A DNA stretch of 64,000 nucleotides, from assembly GCF_018811945.1 (NCBI RefSeq), contig NZ_JACRVU010000006.1:99864-163863 (forward strand), written 5' to 3'. Source of the stretch: Gluconobacter sp. P1C6_b (GTDB taxonomy: Bacteria > Pseudomonadota > Alphaproteobacteria > Acetobacterales > Acetobacteraceae). The translations under genes were made by a program, and so were the position numbers. A model generated the notes under the pieces. The model searched no databases. It was not told the origin of the DNA and saw only the letters and a list, made by a program, of their open reading frames with translations. Positions 43,080 to 52,224 of this stretch are shown one piece after another (positions within the stretch are counted from its first letter, which is position 1; every line of letters starts with the position of its first letter).

Positions 43080-44315
43080 ATGGCAGACCCGACCCAGCAG
43101 GATCGCTTCTCAGTCGTCATCGTTGGTGGCGGTGCCGCCGGCATTACCATCGCAGCCCAGCTCAGGCGCGAACGTGCCAATCTGTCGATTGCCATCATTG
43201 AGCCGTCTACGACGCACGCTTACCAGCCCGGCTGGACCCTCGTTGGGGCTGGCGTGATGACACTGCCCGAAACGCTGCGACAGGAAGGCGGACTGATCCC
43301 GCGCAATGTCACCTGGCTGCGCGACAGCGTTGAGAGCTTTCAGCCTGAAGCCAATACCGTGACCCTGAAAAGTGGCCGCGTTGTCGAGTATCGTCGACTG
43401 GTCGTCTGCCCCGGCCTTCAGTTGGACTGGGACAAGATCGAAGGCCTGCCCGAAACGCTCGGCCGTAATGGTGTGACGTCCAACTATTCGCGTGAGACGG
43501 CCGCCTATACGTGGGAATGCATCCGGCATCTCGATGGCGGCAAGGCCCTGTTCACTCAGCCGCCCATGCCCATCAAATGCGCTGGCGCGCCGCAGAAGAT
43601 CGTCTATCTGGCGTGCGATCACTGGCGCCGTGAAGGCTCACTGCACCGCACGGAAGTCGATTTCTCGCTCGCCGGAAACGCCCTGTTTGGTGTGCCATAT
43701 TTCGTTCCCTCGCTTCAGCGCGAGATCGACTATTACGGCGTGAACCTTCACATGAAGGAAAACCTGATCAAGGTGGACGGCGAAAAGCGCGAGGCCACGT
43801 TCCAGATCGTCGGAACGGATCAGACCGTCGTGCGCCAGTTCGACATGCTGCATGTCGTGCCGCCCCAGAGCGCTCCGGATTTCGTCAAGAAAAGCCCGCT
43901 CGCCAATGAAGCGGGCTGGCTGGACGTCGATCCGACCGTCCTGCGTCACAAGACCTATGACAACATCTTCGGCGCCGGTGACGTTCTGGGCACTGGCAAC
44001 GCCAAGACCGCCGCTGCAGCCCGCGAACAGGCCCCGGTCGTCGTGGAAAACCTGCTGGCCTCGCTTGATGGCCGCCCGCAGATGGGCAGCTATGACGGCT
44101 ATGGCGCCTGCCCGCTGACGGTGTCCTATGGCAAGGTCGTGCTGGCCGAGTTCCTGTATGGCGGCAAGGTTGCGCCGAGTTTCCCGTATGACCAGCGCAA
44201 GCCCAGTCGCTTCGCTTGGTTCCTCAAGACGGAAGTCTTCCCCCGTCTGTACTGGTACGGAATGCTCAAAGGCTACAACATCAAGGTCAAGCACACGCCC
44301 AAAGAGACGGGCTGA
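43080..44315 (+). CDS. Sulfide:quinone oxidoreductase-like flavoprotein (type II-like)
   Basis: The 411-residue FAD protein opens with VVIVGGGAAGITIAAQLRRE and has EPSTTHAYQPGWTLVGAG, CPGLQLDWDKIEGLPE, PIKCAGAPQKIVYLACDHW and YDGYGACPLTVSYGKVVLAEF. These are hallmarks of the mitochondrial-type SQR group. Cys167 in KCAGAPQ matches one catalytic Cys; the second position (GDC in human SQR) is GDV here with Val302, while Cys110 lies in VVCPG. It may oxidise sulfide or persulfide to reduce quinone, or have another quinone-linked role. It ends an operon with DUF3297 and the nucleoside hydrolase, followed by a strong terminator. Confidence 0.87.
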   Translation: MADPTQQDRFSVVIVGGGAAGITIAAQLRRERANLSIAIIEPSTTHAYQPGWTLVGAGVMTLPETLRQEGGLIPRNVTWLRDSVESFQPEANTVTLKSGRVVEYRRLVVCPGLQLDWDKIEGLPETLGRNGVTSNYSRETAAYTWECIRHLDGGKALFTQPPMPIKCAGAPQKIVYLACDHWRREGSLHRTEVDFSLAGNALFGVPYFVPSLQREIDYYGVNLHMKENLIKVDGEKREATFQIVGTDQTVVRQFDMLHVVPPQSAPDFVKKSPLANEAGWLDVDPTVLRHKTYDNIFGAGDVLGTGNAKTAAAAREQAPVVVENLLASLDGRPQMGSYDGYGACPLTVSYGKVVLAEFLYGGKVAPSFPYDQRKPSRFAWFLKTEVFPRLYWYGMLKGYNIKVKHTPKETG

Positions 44316-44345
44316 CCTTTTCCTTATCGGGAGCTGAAACCGGAG

Positions 44346-44377
44346 ACGGGGCGGATGAAAATCCGTCCCGTTTTTTT
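44346..44377 (+). terminator. Intrinsic terminator of the SQR-like gene
   Basis: ACGGGGCGGAT and ATCCGTCCCGT pair over 11 bp with one G-U, closed by a GAAA tetraloop and followed by seven T. Confidence 0.92.
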
Positions 44378-44398
44378 GTCTGTGCGGGGGGCGACAGA

Positions 44399-44425
44399 CA
44401 AAAAAAGAGGGGCCGAAGCCCCTCT
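44399..44425 (-). terminator. Intrinsic terminator of the TonB-dependent receptor gene
   Basis: On the minus strand AGAGGGGC and GCCCCTCT form an 8-bp stem with a short TTCG-type loop, followed by a T run (44400-44406). It lies 29 bp after the receptor stop, back to back with the terminator of the convergent gene. Confidence 0.9.
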
Positions 44426-44453
44426 CTTCTGCCACCGGATTCTGACTTGGAGA

Positions 44454-47400
44454 TCAGAAATGGGCACCCAGGTTCATCTGGAACGAACGTCCCATGATGG
44501 CTTCATAGTAACGCGTCAGGCTGACCGTGCCGGGATATTTCGGCAGAGCGTTCGTAATGTTGTTCATCATGAAGTTGACGTCGAAATTCTTCGTAATCTT
44601 ATAACCGATCGTTGTGTTGAAATATGCAAAGTCGGGGCGGTTGTTGTGCTGGTAGGTGTAATCGGATACCTGCAGCGCATACTTGCTTTTGCCATAGTAG
44701 ACGGTCTGCCACTGCACGAACAGCGGACCGCGCGTGTAGTTCAGATCGAGTGTGAACAGATTGTTCGGGGATGTTGTGCTTCCGGTAAGAAGATAGGTGC
44801 TACCCAGATAGGTCTGCTGGTTCTTTACATAATGGGTATAGTTGCCCTGCAGTTCGAGGTTTCCTGCGCTTGACGGCAGCCCGAAGCGACGCAGCGGGAT
44901 GTAGTAGTCCAGCTTTGCCTGCAGGACCTGCATGTGCTGGTTGGCGATATTGAAGTACCCGTCCGTGAAGGATGTCACCTGATGCGTGCTCGGGTCGCGG
45001 GTGAAAGCATTGCAGTACGCATTGCTGGGGTACGACGTGGAATCATAGCAGGCGGCCATCAGATCGCTGGCGTCAAGGGACGTGATCTCGTTATTGACCT
45101 TTACGTCAACAAAGGAGCCCGTGAAGTCGAAACCCTTCATGAAACGTGGGCGGATTTCGAGATTACCCGTGAAGCTCTTGGAGACTTCGTTCTTCAGGTT
45201 CCTGTTGCCACCCGTCGTGCCCGGAAGGGTGTAGTAGTTGATGTTGGACTCAAAGCCGCCAGCCATGCCGCCCTTGGCGCAGTTTGCAGCGCGGGTTGCA
45301 GGGTTGGGACCCGAAGAAATGTATTCCACCGAGCATGGATCATTTGCTGTTTCGTAGGATGTGCTCGTTGGGGAGTACAGCTCGGTTACGGACGGATTAC
45401 GCACGGACTGGGCGTAGTTGCCTGACAGGCCGAAATCCTGCGTCGGCCACCATGCGCCGCCGAACATATAAGTCCAGTAACTGCCGGTTACGCTGTTGTT
45501 GATGTAACGACCGTTCGCTGTAGCGGACAGGTTATAGATACCCGGAATGTGCATGCTCGGGGAGACGAAAGGAACGTCCAGTTCTCCGAAGACTTCGTGA
45601 GTGTGGTAAGCACCACCGGTGTAAGGGATCGAGGTGAAGTTGCCGTACTGCTTGTACGTGCCGTCAGCCTGTTCTTCACCTTCCATGAAGGAGCCCGGAT
45701 TGAAATCATATCCTTCACGACGATGCTCATATCCAAGATCCCAGCGGATGTCGCCTGCGGGCAGACGAAACACGGTGCTGTGGATTTCCGCCTGGATGTC
45801 GCGCTGGACGTTGCTCTCCTTGGAGTGGGCGTCAGCCGTGATGTAGTTCTTGGCACCCAGCGTCATCTGGTCATAGCCGAACGGATCCAGAGGCGAGCAG
45901 GTGGAACTGCGGGTCTTGGCCGTCGAATTCGTGTAGCCGGGCGTGCAGATGATGTTGCCGCTGGCGTCCGTGGTGGCATTCAGTGCGTTGACGAGATTCT
46001 GGGTGTCGATCATCGGCTCCCAGGTATCGCTCATGTATTTGCTGTATTCACCTTTGACGGACCAGTCGAAGTGACGGCCAACCGCATCAAAATCGCCATT
46101 CAGACCGCCCTGGAAACGGAACATCTGAACGGTCGTGGTGTAGTTTCCGGCATCCAGATCCTGATTGAGGCGCGACAGATAAAACGTGTCCGTGGACTGT
46201 CCGGCAGCGGCCAGTGCGCTCTTGATTGCAGTGCGTTCAGCAGACGTCAGGTAGGGATTGCTGGTGCTCAGTGTATAAGCGCCGTTGACGACCGTATCCT
46301 GCTGATAGCTCTCCGCGCTCAGTGGGTCATCGAACTGTGGCGTGTTCCATGTTCCCTGCGCCGTGAGGCTGGATGCCGTTCCACGTGCGTACCAGCCCTG
46401 CCACGTTGCATGCAGGTGATCGGTGAAATCATAGTGACCAAGGGTCGTCAGGTTCAGCTTGCTGCTCGGAGCATAAAGCTGGTTGTAATCCGTAAGGGCC
46501 AGACCGTTGCCGCCACTTCCGCGCAAGCCATCCTTCAGGGCGGCATTGGTGGTGATGGGAACAAGAGACTTGCCATCCTGACTGAACATCAGACCGGCGC
46601 CACTTGCATTCGCGATACCGTACTGGGAGGCCTGACCATAAGTGAGAGGTAGGGATCCGTAAGCTGCAGATGTCATTGGAACGCCAGTGACGGAGTTCTG
46701 CAGGAAGCGTACAGCAGGGGTCAGGACGTAAGAATAAGGTGACGTGGAGCCCACAGGCGCACGAGCATAAGTTGTAGCCTGATCACCCGTCAAATACCGG
46801 CGATCATTAGCGACCATTCCGCCGGAATTACGGTATTCAACGTCGAATACGACGCCACCTTTGTCATGATCGAAGCTGGTGCCAGCCTTGAATGTGATCT
46901 TTTCCTGCGGTGCATCGAGCTTCTGGGTCCAGTTCCCCTGGGCATTGAAGTCGACACCTTTGAAATGATCGTCAAGCTGATAGTTGACGACACCTGCAAC
47001 AGCGTCTGCGCCGTAGGCGGCGCCTGCACCACCCAGTTTGGTATCAATTTTCTTGATGAGCGAGGTCGGGATTGTACTGACATCGACCTGTGAACCGGAG
47101 CCTGCACCATAATTCGAGGCAGTTGACCCGCCGACCATGCGCATACCGTCAATAAGGGTCAGTGTCCGCTGTGAACCGAGGCCGAGTAGCGCGATGAAGG
47201 ACTGACCGGCACCAAAGGAGCCTTGTGAACCGATCGGAGAATTGTCACCGACAGTGAATGCGGTGTTTTCGCGCAGCAGGGCGAGGCCAAGATCCGTATA
47301 GCCACGGGCGCGTAGCTGCTCGGCGTCAACTGTTGTCCCTGCCATGACATTTGTCAGACGTGTCTGAGAAAGACGCGTTCCCGTAACAGTCACTGTTTCG

Positions 47401-47729
47401 GCTACGGGAGTCGGATCCGTGGTCAGGGTTGTGCGATTGCTTGTCTGCACGGAAGTTGTGGTCGCAGGTTTGGCTGCTGGAGCCGCTGCAGCAACCGGAG
47501 TCGTTGCCGGTGTGTTCTTTGCGGCAGGCATAACCTGCTGCTTGGCGGCTGTTTTCTTCTTGGCGGCAGTCTTGTGGACGGCTGCGTGCTTGGTGGCATC
47601 AGTGGTCTGGGCGTGGGCACCAAAACTTGGCAGCACGCTGTAGGAAATACCAGCCATCAGGAACATCCGGATAACCGTCCGGGGCGCAGGTGTGCGTCTT
47701 TTCAGTGAATGTTGCACAGAGGTGGTCAT
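44454..47729 (-). CDS. TonB-dependent outer membrane receptor
   Basis: This is a large gated barrel for uptake of an iron chelate or other scarce solute. It has 1091 residues from ATG 47729; a frame from 47816 would begin with TTG without proper spacing. After the signal peptide (to SFGAHAQ) comes a Lys/Ala/Thr/Pro-rich linker of about 80 residues, a form common in acetic acid bacteria. The TonB box region VAETVTVTGTRLS, the plug (LGLGSQRTLTLIDGMRMVGG) and a 22-strand barrel ending NLGAHF follow. No ligand-specific gene lies beside it. The upstream gap of 640 bp is AT-rich and likely holds its control region. Confidence 0.93.
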   Translation of the reverse strand: MTTSVQHSLKRRTPAPRTVIRMFLMAGISYSVLPSFGAHAQTTDATKHAAVHKTAAKKKTAAKQQVMPAAKNTPATTPVAAAAPAAKPATTTSVQTSNRTTLTTDPTPVAETVTVTGTRLSQTRLTNVMAGTTVDAEQLRARGYTDLGLALLRENTAFTVGDNSPIGSQGSFGAGQSFIALLGLGSQRTLTLIDGMRMVGGSTASNYGAGSGSQVDVSTIPTSLIKKIDTKLGGAGAAYGADAVAGVVNYQLDDHFKGVDFNAQGNWTQKLDAPQEKITFKAGTSFDHDKGGVVFDVEYRNSGGMVANDRRYLTGDQATTYARAPVGSTSPYSYVLTPAVRFLQNSVTGVPMTSAAYGSLPLTYGQASQYGIANASGAGLMFSQDGKSLVPITTNAALKDGLRGSGGNGLALTDYNQLYAPSSKLNLTTLGHYDFTDHLHATWQGWYARGTASSLTAQGTWNTPQFDDPLSAESYQQDTVVNGAYTLSTSNPYLTSAERTAIKSALAAAGQSTDTFYLSRLNQDLDAGNYTTTVQMFRFQGGLNGDFDAVGRHFDWSVKGEYSKYMSDTWEPMIDTQNLVNALNATTDASGNIICTPGYTNSTAKTRSSTCSPLDPFGYDQMTLGAKNYITADAHSKESNVQRDIQAEIHSTVFRLPAGDIRWDLGYEHRREGYDFNPGSFMEGEEQADGTYKQYGNFTSIPYTGGAYHTHEVFGELDVPFVSPSMHIPGIYNLSATANGRYINNSVTGSYWTYMFGGAWWPTQDFGLSGNYAQSVRNPSVTELYSPTSTSYETANDPCSVEYISSGPNPATRAANCAKGGMAGGFESNINYYTLPGTTGGNRNLKNEVSKSFTGNLEIRPRFMKGFDFTGSFVDVKVNNEITSLDASDLMAACYDSTSYPSNAYCNAFTRDPSTHQVTSFTDGYFNIANQHMQVLQAKLDYYIPLRRFGLPSSAGNLELQGNYTHYVKNQQTYLGSTYLLTGSTTSPNNLFTLDLNYTRGPLFVQWQTVYYGKSKYALQVSDYTYQHNNRPDFAYFNTTIGYKITKNFDVNFMMNNITNALPKYPGTVSLTRYYEAIMGRSFQMNLGAHF

Positions 47730-48369
47730 CGCGGCCGTGGTCCCTTCTCGAATAAGGTCGCAAGAAAGTTTTGTATCTCTGGCAGCATTTTCATCGGAAA
47801 TCGAAACGGTGTGCAATCCTTTTGCTACGAGAATGCAATATGCATGTCACATGTCATGAAAGGCGTTGCGCTTATGTCACATTCTGGCTTTTGGGGTGTA
47901 TGTGTCAAAAGAATTCCAGAAGAATATCTGAATAAAAAAATACGGAATAGATTTATTGTGTTGTCATTGTGCAAATAATAAATCCAAAAAAATTTGCATA
48001 ACTATAGTTAGTTATGGGTATTTTTGTGCATTCAGATAGTTTCGTATTGTTTATTTATATATCTATTTTAAGCCTTTTTGTCGTTCTTTTTATTTTAATT
48101 CAATCTTTCGCGAAATTATCGAATTGTCATCTATAAATCCAAAAAATGTCATTGAGTCACGGTTTGTCGTAGTGACTTTTTGCCGGGTGCTTCAGGGCTG
48201 ATTGTCTGAAAACCGGGAGAAAATCGGTTCAGGCAGGTTTTTCGCGAACTATTGACGAAAACCGAGTGTTGTTACGTGGATGTACAGTATGTTGCGGTTC
48301 CGATAACAGTTCAGGCGCGAGGGGGGAGCCGCTTCGCGCCTGAACTGAACGACGATTTGTCCTGAAGCC
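47730..48369. other. Long AT-rich intergenic region with short repeats
   Basis: About 640 bp carry no credible ORF. Near the receptor start are the palindrome ATGCAATATGCAT (47833-47845) and tandem CATGTCA copies (47843-47856), with another ATGTCA at about 47875. Further out ATAAATCCAAAAAA occurs twice in direct orientation (47978 and 48133). The first copy is framed by GCAAAT and ATTTGC (47971-47997). The section 47930-48150 is very AT-rich against a GC-rich background. It probably contains promoters and operators for the receptor; a small RNA is possible but cannot be shown. Confidence 0.5.
48309..48345 (-). terminator. Hairpin after the cupin gene, candidate terminator
   Basis: GTTCAGGCGCGA (48309-48320) and TCGCGCCTGAAC (48334-48345) are perfect 12-bp arms around a 13-nt loop. 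It lies 24 bp beyond the stop of the leftward cupin gene. No T run follows on the minus strand. Confidence 0.55.
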
Positions 48370-48885
48370 TTAATGAAAACGGCAGGGCTTATCCACGGTG
48401 GGCTGTTCGTCGGTCTGGATGACCATCAGTGTGACGGGGCCGTCCCCGATATTCCCTGCGAAATGACCGATATGTCCCTTCGCATCCTTGCGGCTCATCT
48501 GGTCCTCCCCAACAGAGACGTCACCTGGTCCCATGACGACTTTTTTTCCGTCCATGGCCGTAACGTACCAGGATCCCTGCAGCGGGATGATCCACTGGAC
48601 TTTCGGGTCCGGGTGCCAGCTTCCATCCCAATGGGCAGGTTGTACGGTGGAAATGATGTGCGCGTTGCCTTCATGCACATGATCCTGCCATTGCGGGCCG
48701 GCAGGTTTGGACATGGTTTTCAGATCGTAATCATGGAACGGACAGCGGGTCATGTGGCTGACGCCGTCATGATCGGTCCAGTTGTGCCAGTACCAGGCTG
48801 TTGGCGGAGCAGGATCGGCAGCATAGGCGCTCCCGAAAACGGAAGCGGCCAGCAGGGCCGCGGCCAGAGGAAGAAAACGGGTCAT
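48370..48885 (-). CDS. Secreted cupin-like protein
   Basis: The 171-residue protein has a signal peptide to about residue 22 (SAYAAD) and a single beta-barrel domain with cupin character: HVHEGNAHIIS, HWDGSWHPDPKVQWIIPLQGSWYV, GPGDVSVGEDQMSR and GHIGHFAGNIGDGPVTLMVIQTD. The His-rich first part could bind a metal, though the classical cupin motifs are only partly kept. Its ATG overlaps the VOC gene stop by 4 bases, so the two are co-translated even though only this one is exported. Function unknown. Confidence 0.75.
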   Translation of the reverse strand: MTRFLPLAAALLAASVFGSAYAADPAPPTAWYWHNWTDHDGVSHMTRCPFHDYDLKTMSKPAGPQWQDHVHEGNAHIISTVQPAHWDGSWHPDPKVQWIIPLQGSWYVTAMDGKKVVMGPGDVSVGEDQMSRKDAKGHIGHFAGNIGDGPVTLMVIQTDEQPTVDKPCRFH

Positions 48886-49445
48886 GCGTCTGATCCTTTA
48901 TTCGGGGTGGCACGTGGGGGTGGCTGGTAGCGGTCCATGGGGGCGATGTCGTTGAAGCGTTCCTGGTGGGGAGTACAGACCAGTTCCACGATCATGCCCC
49001 AGGGCGTGCGCCCGTAGCAGAACATGTTGCCCGGCGCGGCTTCGAGCGAGGGCTGACCCTGCGGCTCGGTCAGGAGCGTGCCGCCCGCTTCCCGGAAACG
49101 GTGGCAGGCAGCGTGGATGTCATCGACATAGACTGCGAAATGCTGAAGGCCCCAGTCACAGGGGCGGGCGGCCTCGCGCTGGTCTGGGCCTTTCATTTCG
49201 AACAGTTCGATTCCCGGCCCATGCCCCAGTGCCATCATGCACATCTCGATGACGACGGTACCCTGTGGCAGGCCGAGGATTTTTTCCGTCTCGGGGCCTT
49301 TCTGGGGCTTGGTGCGGGTGACATTGCGGTAGAGGGCGACGGCGCCAAAGGCTTCTTCAAGAAAGCGGATGGCGGCGTTGATATCCGGGACGGTGACGCC
49401 GACATGGTCGATGCCACGCGGCAGGCCTGAATGCTCTGTGCTCAA
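48882..49445 (-). CDS. VOC (glyoxalase/dioxygenase) superfamily protein
   Basis: The 187-residue protein begins at TTG 49445, with GGAGGA 8 bases upstream; a frame from 49523 is open but has no such site. The VOC fold shows the metal ligand pattern GIDHVGVTVPD, GIELFEMKGP, LQHFAVYVDDI and WGMIVELVCTP (His, Glu, His, Glu). It may be a lyase or dioxygenase on a small hydrophobic or thiol substrate; no closer assignment is possible. It is cotranscribed with the exported cupin protein. Confidence 0.82.
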   Translation of the reverse strand: MSTEHSGLPRGIDHVGVTVPDINAAIRFLEEAFGAVALYRNVTRTKPQKGPETEKILGLPQGTVVIEMCMMALGHGPGIELFEMKGPDQREAARPCDWGLQHFAVYVDDIHAACHRFREAGGTLLTEPQGQPSLEAAPGNMFCYGRTPWGMIVELVCTPHQERFNDIAPMDRYQPPPRATPNKGSDA

Positions 49446-49555
49446 GGGGAGATCCTCCGTTCTGGAAGATCTCAACCCCTGAGGAAACGCACGGTTGCCA
49501 GAATGTGTGTCACATTGCTGCAAACCATGTCATCGGCCGGCAGAGGGGGCCTGCG

Positions 49556-52144
49556 TCAGGCCTCGTCGATCGGACGCTTGGGCAGCAGGGCCGGGACGAA
49601 GACCATCGTGCACAGCAGTGTGCAGCCAAGCGACATCAGCAGCAGCCGCCCCATGCTGGCCGTACCCGGATGGCCGGAGCGTGCCAGCGAGCCGAAAGCC
49701 GTGGCGGTCGTCAGGGCCGAGAACAGCACCGCCCGCGCCGTGGGAGAAGTCAGCGGACCCTTCACGCCCTCGCGCCAGTTCATGACGAAATAGATGTTGA
49801 ACGACACGCCCACGCCCAGCAGCAGCGGCAGGGCGATGATGTTGGCGTAGTTCAGCGTCTCCGGCACTGTGACGACCAGAATGACCGTCAGCAGCGCGGA
49901 CATCAGCAGCGGCGCCATGACGAGGGCCGCGTCCAGCAGACGGCGCAGGACGACCAGCAGGATGATGGCGATCATGATGAGCGCGCAGATCGCCGCGACC
50001 GTGAAGGCATGGACGATCGTGTTGGCGCTTTCCGTGATTTCCATCGCAGGGCCGGCGACGTCCGGATTGACCGAGCGCAGTTCCCTGACGAAGCGGTGCA
50101 GCACCGGCGTTTCGGACATCTGGCCTTTGGGATGGATGGTCAGACGGGCGCGACCGTCCGGCAGAACATAGTCCTGACGCACATCCTGCGGGATGCTCTC
50201 CATCGTGACCGGGGTGGGCTGGAGTGCCGTACGCAGCATCGACAGTTCGTCCGGCAGGAAGCGCGTCAGGGATGTGCTGGCCTGAAGCAGCGTGCTGTCC
50301 TGGGCCGTCGAGAGCGTGTGCAGGGCCTGACGGATCTTTTCCAACGGTGCGGGAAGCTGATCCTTTACGGCATCCAGCTTCTGCGCGGCCGTAACGGCGG
50401 CGGCGCGGATGGCCGCGGCATCCGGTGCCGGCGCTGGATTTGCGATCGTGATGGTTGGCAGCAGAATGGACGCCGTGTCCTCGATCATGGCCAGCTTGGT
50501 CTTCTGGTCATCGGGGACTAGAGCGCCGAGCCAGAGCACGTCATGCACGCTCGGCAGCTTCGAGAACGCTGCGGCCTGCCGGGCGGCTTCAGTCAGGTTG
50601 GGGGTCAGGACCTGTGCGCTGTAAGGCGTGGTGAGCGGGTTCGCTTCCAGCAGATGCAGGGCGCGCATGCCCTCGGTGTTCGGGTCTTTCGTGTGAAGCG
50701 GATCGGCATCGAATTTCAGGAGCGGCATCAGGGCCAGCCCCACGATGCCCAGAAGCGCGAAGACGCCGACAACCTTGTGCCGCTTGTGGCGCAGGAATGC
50801 GTCGGCGGGGGCCATGAAGGCAAAGCCCGGGGTACCATTGCCCAGTTTGGCATGGAAAATGGACAGCAGGGCCGGCAGCAGCGTCATGGTGCAGAAGAAG
50901 GCGATCAGCATACCGAAGCCTGCGATCAGGCCGAGCTGTGCCACGCCAATGAAGCTGGTGGGATAGAACGCCAGGAAACCCGCAGCTGTCGCGAGGGCTG
51001 CGACAAGAATCTGTGCGCCGCTTTCCTGACCCGTCAGGATGATGGCGTCATGCAGGGACGGGTGTGAGCCGTCCGGGTTGCGTTGTCCGCGCAGGCGCAC
51101 ACTGTACTGGATCGCGAAATCGACGGCGATGCCCACGAACAGGATCGCGAAGGCCACCGAGATCAGGTTCAGCTCACCGACCGCCAGAGCCGCAAACCCC
51201 GTCGTCAGCAGCAGACCGCTGATCAGGGTCAGCAGGATGGGAATGATGACGCGCGGGGAATGGACCGCAAGGATCAGCCAGACTGCGACGAGCACGAGCG
51301 AGATGACGAGACCCAGCACCATGCCGTGGGCAACGGTGGAGAATTCTTCGTCCGACAGCTTCACTTCACCGGTGATGATGCCCGAAGCCTGCTTCGTCTT
51401 CACAAATTCGAGATTGTTGATCGCCTGACGCATGGCGGTCGTGGCGCCTTCGCCCGGCTGGAAGGAGCTGTAGTCAAGCTTTGGCTGCGTGACGACGAAT
51501 TCGTACTGCGAGCCCAGCTCCGCCAGCTTGCCGATCAGCAGGTTCTGCCACGACATGTCCTGCGGATGGCTGTTTGCCGCCGCTGTCAGGGCGTTGGCGA
51601 AGCCGTCCAGCGCGCCGTTGAAGCCGCTCGGAATACCCTGTCCGGCCTTGATGCCCTCGCCGATCAGGCCCAGCGCGCCGAACAGGCCGCGGGCGGACGG
51701 ATCAGCCGCCAGCGTGCCGAGGAAGGGCTGTGCGGAGACGATCGAATCCAGCAGGGGCTCCAGGTCCTTCGTGTCGAGGAACAGGAAGCCGTGACTGTTA
51801 TAGAAGGCGTTGTCGCCGGGCAGGCTGACCGTCTTGAAGTGGGTATGATCCTGCGAGAGCGTTGCGGCGAGCTGTCGTGCGGCCATGCGTCCCTGTTCGG
51901 GGATGCGGCTGTCGATGATGGCGACAAGCTGGTTGCTGTCCTGCGGGAACAGGCGCGTCAGCTCCATGCTCCGCTTTTTCCACGGCAGAGTGTTGGCAAA
52001 CATCTTGCTCGTGTCAGTCGTCACACTGATGCGTGTGACACTCAGGGCAACGCAGCCAGCACAGAGCAGTGCGAACAGCGCCAGAACAAGGGGCGCACGA
52101 CGCGCGCAGACGGCATTCAGCCGACCGGTCAGATCCGAAAACAT
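49556..52144 (-). CDS. hpnN: Hopanoid-associated RND transporter HpnN
   Basis: HpnN moves hopanoids from the inner to the outer membrane. The protein has 862 residues from ATG 52144 (AAGGG upstream); a longer frame runs into the divergent YigZ gene and is not real. It has twelve membrane helices in two sets of six, with periplasmic domains after helix 1 (TDTSKMFANTLPWKKRSMEL, a typical MMPL/HpnN opening) and helix 7 (DPLHTKDPNTEGMRALHLLE). The sterol-sensing-like helices include VGIAVDFAIQYSVRLRG and LLLGVGVSFNIYFVMNWREG. No other hopanoid gene is in the window. Confidence 0.9.
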   Translation of the reverse strand: MFSDLTGRLNAVCARRAPLVLALFALLCAGCVALSVTRISVTTDTSKMFANTLPWKKRSMELTRLFPQDSNQLVAIIDSRIPEQGRMAARQLAATLSQDHTHFKTVSLPGDNAFYNSHGFLFLDTKDLEPLLDSIVSAQPFLGTLAADPSARGLFGALGLIGEGIKAGQGIPSGFNGALDGFANALTAAANSHPQDMSWQNLLIGKLAELGSQYEFVVTQPKLDYSSFQPGEGATTAMRQAINNLEFVKTKQASGIITGEVKLSDEEFSTVAHGMVLGLVISLVLVAVWLILAVHSPRVIIPILLTLISGLLLTTGFAALAVGELNLISVAFAILFVGIAVDFAIQYSVRLRGQRNPDGSHPSLHDAIILTGQESGAQILVAALATAAGFLAFYPTSFIGVAQLGLIAGFGMLIAFFCTMTLLPALLSIFHAKLGNGTPGFAFMAPADAFLRHKRHKVVGVFALLGIVGLALMPLLKFDADPLHTKDPNTEGMRALHLLEANPLTTPYSAQVLTPNLTEAARQAAAFSKLPSVHDVLWLGALVPDDQKTKLAMIEDTASILLPTITIANPAPAPDAAAIRAAAVTAAQKLDAVKDQLPAPLEKIRQALHTLSTAQDSTLLQASTSLTRFLPDELSMLRTALQPTPVTMESIPQDVRQDYVLPDGRARLTIHPKGQMSETPVLHRFVRELRSVNPDVAGPAMEITESANTIVHAFTVAAICALIMIAIILLVVLRRLLDAALVMAPLLMSALLTVILVVTVPETLNYANIIALPLLLGVGVSFNIYFVMNWREGVKGPLTSPTARAVLFSALTTATAFGSLARSGHPGTASMGRLLLMSLGCTLLCTMVFVPALLPKRPIDEA

Positions 52145-52224
52145 GGGGCCTACCCTTAACAGAACGGGCAGCGTTTCCCTACCCCATCCTGACATTTCAG
52201 CGATCCTGAGGCAGAAGGAAAGCC

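Noticed and set aside
47709..47978. 89-codon plus-strand ORF upstream of the TonB receptor
   Set aside because: It covers the receptor start and AT-rich control region and looks like chance coding.
47978..48146. Direct repeats in the AT-rich gap considered as a CRISPR array or att site
   Set aside because: Only two 14-bp copies 155 bp apart, with no regular spacing, integrase or cas gene.
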